From Mariniblastus sp. (GTDB lineage Bacteria > Planctomycetota > Planctomycetia > Pirellulales > Pirellulaceae): 62,239 nucleotides of DNA. The DNA lies in assembly GCA_029251085.1 (NCBI GenBank), contig JAQXDZ010000085.1, positions 1 to 62,239 on the forward strand, given 5' to 3'. The stretch's first letter is position 1, and every line of letters starts with the position of its first letter. The notes under the pieces were generated by a model that did not search any database, was not told the origin of the DNA, and saw nothing but the letters and a program-made list of their open reading frames with translations. The translations under genes and the position numbers were made by a program. Of this stretch, positions 27,442 through 35,567 are shown piece by piece.

Positions 27442-29913
27442 CTAGTAATCTCTTGTCTGAAAAACAGTGCAACCGGCGGCGAGCATCACAAGCATGAAAA
27501 TGACACCACTTGTCAGAGGAGCCCATGGGGATTCACTCGGTGCGTTACCACGTTTTTCAGCCTCCCGCAGATCAACCTCTTCGTTAGCACTTGTGTCCGA
27601 TGAAGAGGCAAGATAGCTAACGACTTTGTAAAACTCACTCGGTTTTGGACAAAGTGTATAAGCCGGCCGAATCGCATAACGATAGAGAGACTGAATAAGA
27701 TCAGAAGATGGGTTGAGGGATTTTACGACTGTCCCATCGTCGATATTGCAAAGTGTTGCTGACTGAATATCCTCGCCCAGCCAAACCTTGCCATCTTCAA
27801 TTAAGTCGAAGGTGCTAATTTGCTTGACTCCAGAAAAACTAACTTTGCTCATCTCTTGCCCGCTTTCCAAGTCAAGCATCCATAGATTTCCATTTCTAAA
27901 TAGCACGCCGATATATCGTCCATCAGGTGATCCATCTACCTGGCGAATCGAAGATCTGGACTCAAGCTGAAACTCCTTCTCCTCAACCATCGTTTCTGTG
28001 TTCACGCTGATGACTTTTCCGTTTCCAAACGCAACCGCGATTGTTTTGCCCGAATAGGCAATCATGGCACTCATTTTCTTGTCAAAAGAAAGATTGAGCA
28101 TCAACTCAGATTTAACTCCGTAGCTGCCATCTTTAAGTTCAAGAACTTTGATGACTCCCTCGTCGTAAACAGCGAACTGATCGAACTCTTGGTTGTAACT
28201 AATTGACGATCCAGTGCGGATCCGCACGCCTTCGGCCTGCCCCATCTCAATAAACAGTTCTGATGTTGCCTTGCCTGAATCGGCAGTCTCACCACTCGCG
28301 TCCTCGGCCATCGCAATGGGTTCGCCAGCAGCATTCTCCTTCGCCTGCCCGGCCGTCTTAAATTGTTCAACCACCATCTCAGCATTCATTCGATAAATCT
28401 CGCCATTGGAGGCAACGGCGATAATTCCATGTGGCGAAGAAAACAATTGGATTGTGCTATCGGGAAACTTGCCGACCTCTAAAGGCTCGGCCACTCCTGT
28501 ACGCAAAACACTGACCTTATTGCTGCTCATATTAGGACCAAGGCCACCAAAACGTTTACAAACCACAAAATCGTTGATTGGGTCAAACACAGGTTGAGGA
28601 ACGTCTCTTAAACCAGGAATGGGCACTTCACTTAATTTTGCAAAAAACGTAATCGTGCCGGTAGCCATTTGATCTTCGGGGGACATTTTCATCCCCGACA
28701 CCACACTCCAGTTCTTGCCTGAATCATCCCAACGATAAACCTGGCGAAATACGTCGGTCGCATACACTTGGTCAGCCGCCGGAAATACGCCGGAAAACTC
28801 CGTGTTCTTCATTTTCGTGTCGAACAGGCCATAAGCCGATCCTATCGAAAAGCAAAACGCCCAAAACACCAAAGTCAAAATGACAGAGACGATTGAGCTT
28901 CGCCAAACTAAACCAACAAACGCAGAGACCGCGAAATAAATCGCAAACACCAATACATAAAGCGGGATACTCAGCAAAATCGCCCGATCCCAGGTTCCCA
29001 TTCCAATCCCCAGCCAAAGCCAAAGACCAAAAAACAGATAGGCGGCGCAAATCGCGATGAAGGCACAGCCTCCAACAAACTTCGCAACGTACAACCCCCA
29101 TCGAGAGATCGGCTTGCTCAAAAGAAGGTTCAACGAACCGGGCTCAAACGTTTCAGGAATTAAATTTGCAGTCACAATAATCGCAATTAACAATCCAATC
29201 GACAAAACTAATTTCTCAAAGTACCAGGGTAATTCTGAGATCAAAAGTTTAGACAGTTGCTGCTGACTCAACGGAAGAGGATCAATGGGACTCCAAATGG
29301 CATAGCAAAACTCAATCGCCGAGTCTTCGCCCGGAGGAATCAATTTCCTTGAGAACGCGCTGGATAGGAGAAGCCGATTGACACGTTTCACCTCGACCTC
29401 TGACAACTGATCGTATCCAGAATCAATCAGCTCTTTCGCTTCGAGATTCAGTAGTTTATTTTTCCAATCGGCCGCCACATAAAAATCCGGATTCTCAATA
29501 ACTGAGTTCAGACCGTCGATTAAATCCCGCCCAATTCCTGAGCCCTCCGAATTGCCTCGCCGTCTTCTACCCCGCCTGCCTTCTTCGTCATCAACTTCAG
29601 GCTCAACCTCTTCAGTTTCTTCTTTTTCGACGAGCGCAATTAACTGGTCTTTGAAATTGTCTTCGTCTGGAAGTAACTCCCAGACACGAGTCATCACCGC
29701 CTCATCGGGTTTTCCTTGCCGCTCAACCAGTGCTTTGGCAATCCCCTGGCTATTCAATCCGCGATCTGGCAGCTGCCAATCAAGGGTCTCGCGAATGTGC
29801 AACGGAGCAATAACGAGCAACAGCAAAGTGATAAAAATCAAGAGGACGTACAGCACTCTTGAAGCCAGAGCCGCACGAAATGAATCTTTGATGATTGCGA
29901 AATAAGGTCGCAT
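27442..29913 (-). CDS. ABC-2-type transporter permease with large propeller-like insert
   Basis: The 823-residue protein has a first TM helix at 15-36, an extracytoplasmic loop with an acidic/arginine-rich patch (about 98-122), and a cluster of membrane helices between about 235 and 365. A soluble region of about 400 residues then resembles repeated beta-propeller blades (GSPDGRYIGVLFRNGNLWML, FGNGKVISVNTETM). A last TM helix lies at 797-818. ABC-2 permeases are normally 250-500 residues, so the insert roughly doubles the size. It follows the ATPase gene by 56 bp and the two should form one exporter. The cargo is unknown; the propeller may bind it or sense envelope state. Confidence 0.8.
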   Translation of the reverse strand: MRPYFAIIKDSFRAALASRVLYVLLIFITLLLLVIAPLHIRETLDWQLPDRGLNSQGIAKALVERQGKPDEAVMTRVWELLPDEDNFKDQLIALVEKEETEEVEPEVDDEEGRRGRRRRGNSEGSGIGRDLIDGLNSVIENPDFYVAADWKNKLLNLEAKELIDSGYDQLSEVEVKRVNRLLLSSAFSRKLIPPGEDSAIEFCYAIWSPIDPLPLSQQQLSKLLISELPWYFEKLVLSIGLLIAIIVTANLIPETFEPGSLNLLLSKPISRWGLYVAKFVGGCAFIAICAAYLFFGLWLWLGIGMGTWDRAILLSIPLYVLVFAIYFAVSAFVGLVWRSSIVSVILTLVFWAFCFSIGSAYGLFDTKMKNTEFSGVFPAADQVYATDVFRQVYRWDDSGKNWSVVSGMKMSPEDQMATGTITFFAKLSEVPIPGLRDVPQPVFDPINDFVVCKRFGGLGPNMSSNKVSVLRTGVAEPLEVGKFPDSTIQLFSSPHGIIAVASNGEIYRMNAEMVVEQFKTAGQAKENAAGEPIAMAEDASGETADSGKATSELFIEMGQAEGVRIRTGSSISYNQEFDQFAVYDEGVIKVLELKDGSYGVKSELMLNLSFDKKMSAMIAYSGKTIAVAFGNGKVISVNTETMVEEKEFQLESRSSIRQVDGSPDGRYIGVLFRNGNLWMLDLESGQEMSKVSFSGVKQISTFDLIEDGKVWLGEDIQSATLCNIDDGTVVKSLNPSSDLIQSLYRYAIRPAYTLCPKPSEFYKVVSYLASSSDTSANEEVDLREAEKRGNAPSESPWAPLTSGVIFMLVMLAAGCTVFQTRDY

Positions 29914-29969
29914 TAGGAACTTTCTTTAATTTGATAAATCGAAGCAGGCGTCAACTTAATCCCGGATCT

Positions 29970-30971
29970 TTACTCCGAGACAATTTTTAAGAACGCATCT
30001 TCTAGCGACGATTCTTGTCTTGTCATTCTCAACAAACTTACTTCGTTAGCTCTAACTCGATCGATCAACGCATCCAAGGCATTTTGATCTGCGAGTGTTA
30101 TTTTGACAGAGAAAACGCCCGCCTCAGATTTCGACAGAATAGTGCAATCCTCTCCCTCCATCGCTTTATGAATTGCAGTTGAGTCGCCAGAGATATCCAT
30201 CTCCAGTGTAATGAGACTCCCCTCAGCTCCTGAAAGCTTCTGAACAAATCCACCAATTTCTGATACCGGCCCACAATATTTCAAAGCACCCTGATTCAAG
30301 ATCGCTACGCGATCACAGACCATTTCAACTTCCTGGAGAATGTGACTGTTCAGGAAAATGGTCACGCCTTCATTTTTTAAGTTGCGAATAATATTTCGAA
30401 CGTCAGCACGAGCCCGCGGATCGAGTCCATCCGTCGGTTCATCGAGAATCAATAGTTTCGGATTGTGGAGTAACGCCTGAGCTAACCCAAGCTTTTGCAA
30501 CATTCCCTTTGAGTATTTCCGACATCGATCTTTAGCACGGCCAGTTAAACCGACCATTTCAATGACCCGATCCTGCTTCTTACGAATCTCAGCGGACGGT
30601 ACGTTACTTAAGTTGCCATAACACTCCAGCGCGGAAAAACCGGTGAGATGAGGCGGAATTCGAAGATGCTCTGGCAGGTAGCCCACCAACCGTCGGGCCG
30701 ATCGGGAACCGGCACTCAAGCCCATCAATTCAGCGGAACCGGCACTCTTGCGAATAATGCCCAACAGAATTTTGATAAAAGTTGTCTTGCCAGCACCGTT
30801 GGGGCCGAGCAAACCAAAAATTTCCCCCTGATTTACCTGAAACGACACATCATCGAGTGCCTGAAACCGCTTTTTGAAGATGACACCCTCAGAATATATT
30901 TTACTGAGACCGGTGGCACTAATCGCCGGAATCTTGGGAGATAGCTCGTTAACTGTTGAGTCCTTTATCAT
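29970..30971 (-). CDS. ABC transporter ATP-binding protein
   Basis: The 333-residue ATPase has Walker A GLLGPNGAGKTTF near residue 53, a Q-loop and signature YSKGMLQKLGLAQALLHNP near 158, Walker B LLILDEPTDGLDP near 178, and the switch histidine NSHILQEVEMVCD near 209. The C-terminal 90 residues form the extra domain seen in ABC-2 export ATPases. It energises the permease encoded 56 bp downstream. The ATG at 30971 gives a short extra N-terminus of about 20 residues before the domain starts. Confidence 0.92.
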   Translation of the reverse strand: MIKDSTVNELSPKIPAISATGLSKIYSEGVIFKKRFQALDDVSFQVNQGEIFGLLGPNGAGKTTFIKILLGIIRKSAGSAELMGLSAGSRSARRLVGYLPEHLRIPPHLTGFSALECYGNLSNVPSAEIRKKQDRVIEMVGLTGRAKDRCRKYSKGMLQKLGLAQALLHNPKLLILDEPTDGLDPRARADVRNIIRNLKNEGVTIFLNSHILQEVEMVCDRVAILNQGALKYCGPVSEIGGFVQKLSGAEGSLITLEMDISGDSTAIHKAMEGEDCTILSKSEAGVFSVKITLADQNALDALIDRVRANEVSLLRMTRQESSLEDAFLKIVSE

Positions 30972-31209
30972 TCGCCTACCGTCAAAGGTGAAAAATTTAC
31001 ATCAAATTATGTTAGCCGTTACTGGTTCACCCGTGATTATAAAACGACTTAAGCCTGTGCGATAACCGGGGCCAAGTGTAAATTGTACCTCTGATTCCAG
31101 TTCAAGGTTTCGATTCGAGCACAACTTAGAGTCATTCTGCAAAAACTATTCATTTTCAATACCCAATCCAACTACCGAATCAACGTCAGACCGTTGAGCG
31201 AATAATTTA

Positions 31210-32370
31210 ATGAATTCACCCAACTCTCAAGATAATCGACTCGATGATCCAGTCGTCCTTCTGTTTCAGTCGTCGCCGTACGGGACTCTCGACGCGATTG
31301 TCCAGCACGATAATAAAACAGTTTATTTTTACTTGAACCAACCCGCTGCAACAGAATCGACGCAAAGACCCGCCTTTGGCACCCGCGCGTGTTGGGTTCG
31401 AAATCTTGACCTAGGCCCCCTCGTCGTCAATGAGGCCCAAATGCGGCAAGGCATTTCCCCAATGCTCCCTCGCAATCTCTGTATTCACCGCGAGGGACAA
31501 CCACTCCCCCAGAGTGAGAATCTTCGAATCGTCTGGTTCGAAGAAGGCAACGGCGCAGCTCTGATTGAATCGCTCCCCGATAAAGAACCTGTGACGCTTG
31601 CCGTCATCCCCCCATGGAGCGGACTCGAAGGGTTTCATGGGTACGCTCATGAATGCGCTGTAGAGAGCCCACTCTGCTGGCCGATGCCCGACAACCCAAA
31701 ACTCTGCCAACGGATCGAAAATGCAGATCGATTTTGGCAGGCATGGAAACCTCAACCTACCACTGATCCAAACTCTGGAGATTCAAGCAGTTCGCCTTTT
31801 GCCGAACTCCAACCCCTATTGCTAAGCCATTTTGATCACGACTTTTTAACGGAACCTGAGACCACTCAACGCGAATATTTTTCAATTGGTGAAAATCGTT
31901 TCCCACCTTGCGGAATCGTACGATACTCCAACCCGACTGAAACCATCATCGCGACCGTAGGCATGTCCGTCTGCCCTCAACCTGCCGTTGAGCTCTTCTC
32001 TGATACCCCCGGACTGTACCGCCGAATCGAGTTGGCAATCAAGCTGACTCCTCACCAAGACGCAAACGCTGAAGTTCAAAATAAAACAATCGAGTTGGCC
32101 ACGCAAAGACTGAGTGGACTAGCGAACTACCCCTGGAATCAATTTACCTGGCTTGGACCTGGCCACACCTGCGCGTTTCCTAATGTTGTTCCCGGATGCA
32201 ACAGTGCTCTGTTAGTTCATCAAACCCAATACCGTCCTAACCAACCAGTGAATGAGGCAACCAACACTTATCGTAATGATCCGGTCAATATACTGTGGCT
32301 GGTTCCCATTACGGAATCTCAACAACAGGGCCTCCAAACTGGTGAACTCACCGCGACTGACATTTTTTAA
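31210..32370 (+). CDS. Suppressor-of-fused-like domain protein
   Basis: The 386-residue soluble protein has an unassigned N-terminal half (about 1-190; it contains FQSSPYGTLDAIVQHDNKTVYFYL). Its C-terminal half looks like the SUFU fold: ATVGMSVCPQP near 255, a RRIELAIKLTP strand near 276, a SGLANYPWNQFTWLGPGHT stretch near 302, and the terminal PVNILWLVPITESQQQG element. The last motif is the best-conserved part of bacterial SUFU-domain proteins, some of which act in immunity or contact-dependent systems. No toxin or immunity partner is adjacent here. The family call is moderate. Confidence 0.6.
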   Translation: MNSPNSQDNRLDDPVVLLFQSSPYGTLDAIVQHDNKTVYFYLNQPAATESTQRPAFGTRACWVRNLDLGPLVVNEAQMRQGISPMLPRNLCIHREGQPLPQSENLRIVWFEEGNGAALIESLPDKEPVTLAVIPPWSGLEGFHGYAHECAVESPLCWPMPDNPKLCQRIENADRFWQAWKPQPTTDPNSGDSSSSPFAELQPLLLSHFDHDFLTEPETTQREYFSIGENRFPPCGIVRYSNPTETIIATVGMSVCPQPAVELFSDTPGLYRRIELAIKLTPHQDANAEVQNKTIELATQRLSGLANYPWNQFTWLGPGHTCAFPNVVPGCNSALLVHQTQYRPNQPVNEATNTYRNDPVNILWLVPITESQQQGLQTGELTATDIF

Positions 32371-32581
32371 ACGGGTCAAAACAGGCAAGATAAATTGCCC
32401 TCAATCAAGTTGTTTTCTGGGTCAATATTTTCGTAAAATTAGTAATTCTCCTACCAAAAATGAAACCTTCATTATGGTAGACTGGAATTACAGTTAAACC
32501 GCAATATTGAATTCGCTTCCCCGCCGATGGACTGTCTTCCTACCAGTCTCATCTTACGATGACTCCCTTCAATAAAATTTG

Positions 32582-33211
32582 ATGACCGAACCAAACGACC
32601 ACTCTTCGAGCGACATTGCGACTCAATTCAATTTGATTCAGCAAGCTAAAGCGAACGAACCGGTTGCATGGGAATTGGTATTCTCCCTGTACGCACCGTT
32701 AATTAAGCGCTGGGCGAAAAGATACGGCGTTGTTTGTCCGTTTGAAATTGACAATGTTTGCCAGGAAGTCTTTACCAAGCTTGTGAAGAACATTGACTCA
32801 TTTCAATACCGCGAGAGTGGTGGGTCCTTCCGAGGGTGGCTCAGGGTCATTACGCGTAATTACATCTGGACTCAGCAGATGGGGAAAGGAAAGCCTCAAA
32901 CGATCGGGGGAACTCTTTGGAATTTGCAATTGAACCAGATTCCATATAATGCAACTTCTGAACGCAGTCTTTTGGACGCCCCGGAAGAGGACGACGATGA
33001 CGACACTCGTAAGTTGATTTTTCTTCGAATTATGAAATGGGTTGAGGCAAACTACTCTGAGTCACAGAGTATCGCATTCAAACGAGTCGTAATTGACCAC
33101 CGCCCTGCCCGGGAGGTGGCGGAAGAATTAGAGTTAACTCCCAACGTGGTCTATCAGAATAAATCTCGCATCTTGGCTAAAATCAGAAGTGTTTTTCAGG
33201 ATTTAGTTTAG
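32582..33211 (+). CDS. Sigma-70-family (ECF-type) RNA polymerase sigma factor
   Basis: The 209-residue protein has region 2 (about 20-90: AWELVFSLYAPLIKRWAKRY, then IDNVCQEVFTKLVKNIDSF, then GWLRVITRNYI) and region 4 near 160-205, ending in a helix-turn-helix (PAREVAEELELTPNVVYQNK). It directs RNA polymerase to a small regulon. An acidic linker (PEEDDDDDT) joins the two regions. ATG 32582 is chosen over the overlapping TTG at 32579. It precedes, by 69 bp, a zinc-finger/kinase-like gene on the same strand, the ECF-plus-kinase arrangement common in planctomycetes, so it is probably regulated by that product. Confidence 0.87.
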   Translation: MTEPNDHSSSDIATQFNLIQQAKANEPVAWELVFSLYAPLIKRWAKRYGVVCPFEIDNVCQEVFTKLVKNIDSFQYRESGGSFRGWLRVITRNYIWTQQMGKGKPQTIGGTLWNLQLNQIPYNATSERSLLDAPEEDDDDDTRKLIFLRIMKWVEANYSESQSIAFKRVVIDHRPAREVAEELELTPNVVYQNKSRILAKIRSVFQDLV

Positions 33212-33280
33212 TGAAAACACCACTAACAAAATTCGCTCAATGCGAAACCATCGTTTAACTTTTTCAATAGAAAAAATACC

Positions 33281-34366
33281 TTGATCGAAACCTGCCCGTC
33301 CGAAGAGCTTCTTCGCCAATTTAACGAAGGACGCCTCGACGCATCAAACGAGGTCGACAGAATCACGGAACATCTGGGTTCCTGCGAATCTTGCATCGAC
33401 AAACTTGATGCAATGGAACCCGGGCCAATTGCAGAGGGGCTTCGCGAATCCGCTGCGTCGGTGTTACTGAATGAGGAAACTCTGCTGGTCGCCGAAGACC
33501 AAAACTTTGATTCAATTCAAGGCACGATTGACGACGTACTTTCCACGGTTCGAAACAATCCGCCCAGCGAGAAACTCGACCCCTCTCAATTCGGCGAAAA
33601 TCGTTACCAAGTCATTGCTGCTATCGGCGAAGGTGACTTCAGTTGTGTTTACGGGGCACTGGGGCCAGCCAAAGAGGGAACCGATGATCCGCCTGACCTG
33701 TTAGCAATCAAAATCCCGCACGATTCCAAGTTAACAACTGACCGGCACACACAACAGTTTTTCCTTGACTGCCAACAAGCAAAACAACTGGACCATCCAA
33801 ACATTCAGCCTGTCTTCGATTACGGTCGCTGGGATGACAAGAAATTATTTCTTACCAAACCCCTTCTTCAGCATCCAACGCTCACCACACTCTCTCGACA
33901 AAGACGTGAATTCAATTACGAAACAACGCTCTCAGTCATGAAGCAAATTGTCGATGCCGTTTTTTACGCTCACTCAAATCAGATCGTCCATCGGCACCTA
34001 TCTCCCAACAACATTCATTTGATCAAACAAAGCGAGACCGAAACTAAAAACTCCGGAGACTTTCAAGCGATCGTGTCGGATTTTGGATTCACGTTTGATT
34101 CCCGGTATCACTTTGATCTGATCGAACCCGCCCAACGCAAAAACCCATTTGTTTCGCCAGAAAGCGATACGCAAAACGTCGAATTCATAGACGACCGAAC
34201 CGATGTTTACTCCCTTGGAAAAATCCTGAAATTACTCATGCGACTCACTACCGACCTACAGGAGGAGGAAAACCTCAAGAAGATCGTCGAAAAATCAACT
34301 ACGACTCGGCGAAGCGAGCGTTATCAGAGTGTTGGTGAACTGAGGTTTAACCTCGGACTATTGTAA
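33281..34366 (+). CDS. Zinc-binding anti-sigma domain fused to a kinase-like (pseudokinase) domain
   Basis: The 361-residue protein starts at TTG. It begins with an anti-sigma-type zinc motif HLGSCESC (H-x3-C-x2-C, about residues 30-37). From about 108 it has a Ser/Thr kinase fold: glycine loop GEGDFSCVYGA, ATP-lysine LAIKIP, catalytic loop VHRHLSPNNIHL, and DFG in VSDFGF. The HRD aspartate is His here, so the catalytic base is missing while the magnesium DFG and the N residue are kept. The C-lobe ends normally (RRSERYQSVGELRFNL). I predict a nucleotide-binding pseudokinase that controls the adjacent sigma factor. No membrane helix is visible, so it would be cytoplasmic. Confidence 0.75.
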   Translation: MIETCPSEELLRQFNEGRLDASNEVDRITEHLGSCESCIDKLDAMEPGPIAEGLRESAASVLLNEETLLVAEDQNFDSIQGTIDDVLSTVRNNPPSEKLDPSQFGENRYQVIAAIGEGDFSCVYGALGPAKEGTDDPPDLLAIKIPHDSKLTTDRHTQQFFLDCQQAKQLDHPNIQPVFDYGRWDDKKLFLTKPLLQHPTLTTLSRQRREFNYETTLSVMKQIVDAVFYAHSNQIVHRHLSPNNIHLIKQSETETKNSGDFQAIVSDFGFTFDSRYHFDLIEPAQRKNPFVSPESDTQNVEFIDDRTDVYSLGKILKLLMRLTTDLQEEENLKKIVEKSTTTRRSERYQSVGELRFNLGLL

Positions 34367-34409
34367 TTCGTTCACCAGTGAGATTCCCCGGCGAACCCGA
34401 TAAACAGCG

Positions 34410-34437
34410 TTGACACCGCCGAGAGCACACGTATGAT
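34410..34437 (+). promoter_or_regulatory. Sigma-70 promoter of the his operon
   Basis: A perfect -35 box TTGACA (34410-34415) is followed after 16 bp by TATGAT (34432-34437), five of six bases of the -10 consensus. The expected start site is at or next to base 34444, which is the A of the leader-peptide ATG. Confidence 0.7.
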
Positions 34438-34443
34438 ATTGGC

Positions 34444-34497
34444 ATGCCCAAGAGACTCCACAACACGCATTCCCATTTGCATCATCCTCCTCGATGA
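34444..34497 (+). CDS. hisL: Histidine-rich leader peptide of the his attenuator
   Basis: This 17-codon ORF encodes MPKRLHNTHSHLHHPPR. Five of the codons are for histidine (two adjacent), whereas His is normally about 2 percent of residues. It lies between a sigma-70 promoter and a terminator hairpin upstream of hisG, which is the layout of the enterobacterial hisL leader. No Shine-Dalgarno site precedes it, and its ATG coincides with the predicted transcription start, so translation would be leaderless. Slow reading of the His codons would stall the ribosome and favour antitermination. The peptide itself probably has no further role. It is too short for most gene finders. Confidence 0.75.
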   Translation: MPKRLHNTHSHLHHPPR

Positions 34498-34551
34498 CCG
34501 TTGTGGACTAATCTGACAATGCATTTGCAAAACACAGAACGCTGGCCACAA
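34476..34551 (+). promoter_or_regulatory. Predicted alternative RNA pairings of the his attenuator
   Basis: Segment 34476-34481 (TTTGCA, over the last His codons) is complementary to 34526-34531. Segment 34501-34506 (TTGTGG, three bases after the leader stop codon) is complementary to 34546-34551 (CCACAA), which is part of the terminator's 5' arm and loop. A ribosome at the stop codon would cover TTGTGG and leave the terminator free; one stalled on His codons would leave TTGTGG open to break the terminator. Each helix is only 6 bp, so this is a model. Confidence 0.45.
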
Positions 34552-34568
34552 GGTCAGCGTTTTTTTTT
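34539..34568 (+). terminator. Attenuator terminator before hisG
   Basis: A 9-bp stem ACGCTGGCC / GGTCAGCGT (one G-T pair) with an ACAA tetraloop is followed by nine T residues. It sits between the leader peptide and hisG, 46 bp before the hisG ATG, so read-through is needed for operon expression. Confidence 0.9.
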
Positions 34569-34613
34569 ATCCACCAACAATTCCAAAACTTAATTTGAAT
34601 TCAAAAGGTTACT

Positions 34614-35489
34614 ATGTCGCCCAATCTTGATCCATCGATTGTCCGCTTGGCACTGCCAAAGGGCCGAATGTTTGACCAGGTCGTCGATCTTTTAAAGGGA
34701 GCCGGGATTTCGATCCGTCAATCCGAACGTGGTTATCGGCCCAATATCTCCCTCCCATCTTTCAATGCAAAAATTCTCAAACCAAGAAATGTAATCAGCA
34801 TGCTTGCTGCAGGTGCAAGGGATCTTGGTTTTGCAGGCGAAGACTGGATCCAGGAAACCGGCACTGAACTTCACGAACTCCTCGACACTGGACTCAACCC
34901 CGTACGATTGATCGTCGCCGCCCCTCATCAATTGCTGGTCGACGGAAAATTACCCCCGAAAAAAATCATCATCGCTTCGGAGTATCCCGAAATCGCGCAG
35001 CGTTGGGTTGCAAGCCAAGGCATTGAAGCGAGCATTCTTCAAACCTATGGCGCCACCGAAGTTTTCCCACCGGAAGACGCCGACTGCATCATCGACAATA
35101 CTGCGACGGGATCAACATTACGAGCCAACGGCTTGCACATCATTGACGAAATCATGACGTCCTCCACAAGATTGTATGCTTCGAAAAATGCAATGGACAA
35201 TCCTCAAATTCGCAATCGAATCGAAGACTTCGCCATGGTCATCCAAGCTGTCCTCGACGCGAGAAAGCGAGTCATGATGGACTTGAACGTTGCTCAGGAA
35301 AATCTCGAAGCTGTGATTAACTGCCTGCCATCAATGAGAACACCAACAGTGTCGCCACTCAGTAATTCAGATTGGGTTGCGGTGCGAGCCGCAATTTCAA
35401 GAAAACAACTCGCCGAAATCATCCCTAAGCTGAAATCTGCCGGCGCCTGCGATATCGTGACCACTGCCGCCGAGCAATTAATCTCGTAA
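34614..35489 (+). CDS. hisG: ATP phosphoribosyltransferase, long form
   Basis: The 291-residue protein catalyses the first step of histidine synthesis, joining ATP and PRPP. It has the HisG start VRLALPKGRMFDQV, GFAGEDWI near 70, and the PRPP-binding stretch IIDNTATGSTLRANGL near 161. The C-terminal 75 residues form the regulatory ACT-like domain of the long HisG form, which gives feedback inhibition by histidine without HisZ. AAAAGG lies 5 bases before the ATG. It is the first structural gene after the attenuator, 78 bp before hisCB. Confidence 0.95.
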   Translation: MSPNLDPSIVRLALPKGRMFDQVVDLLKGAGISIRQSERGYRPNISLPSFNAKILKPRNVISMLAAGARDLGFAGEDWIQETGTELHELLDTGLNPVRLIVAAPHQLLVDGKLPPKKIIIASEYPEIAQRWVASQGIEASILQTYGATEVFPPEDADCIIDNTATGSTLRANGLHIIDEIMTSSTRLYASKNAMDNPQIRNRIEDFAMVIQAVLDARKRVMMDLNVAQENLEAVINCLPSMRTPTVSPLSNSDWVAVRAAISRKQLAEIIPKLKSAGACDIVTTAAEQLIS

Positions 35490-35567
35490 TTACTTTACTT
35501 GCGACTGAGATGCGATCATCTCAGTCTACCGACTGAGTCAATTCCTACGTTTTTTCCAAACGCTGTT

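Noticed and set aside
34405..34544. Segment CAGCGTT (34405-34411) complementary to AACGCTG in the terminator arm, as an alternative antiterminator
   Set aside because: It overlaps the -35 box and lies upstream of the predicted transcription start, so it would not be in the RNA.
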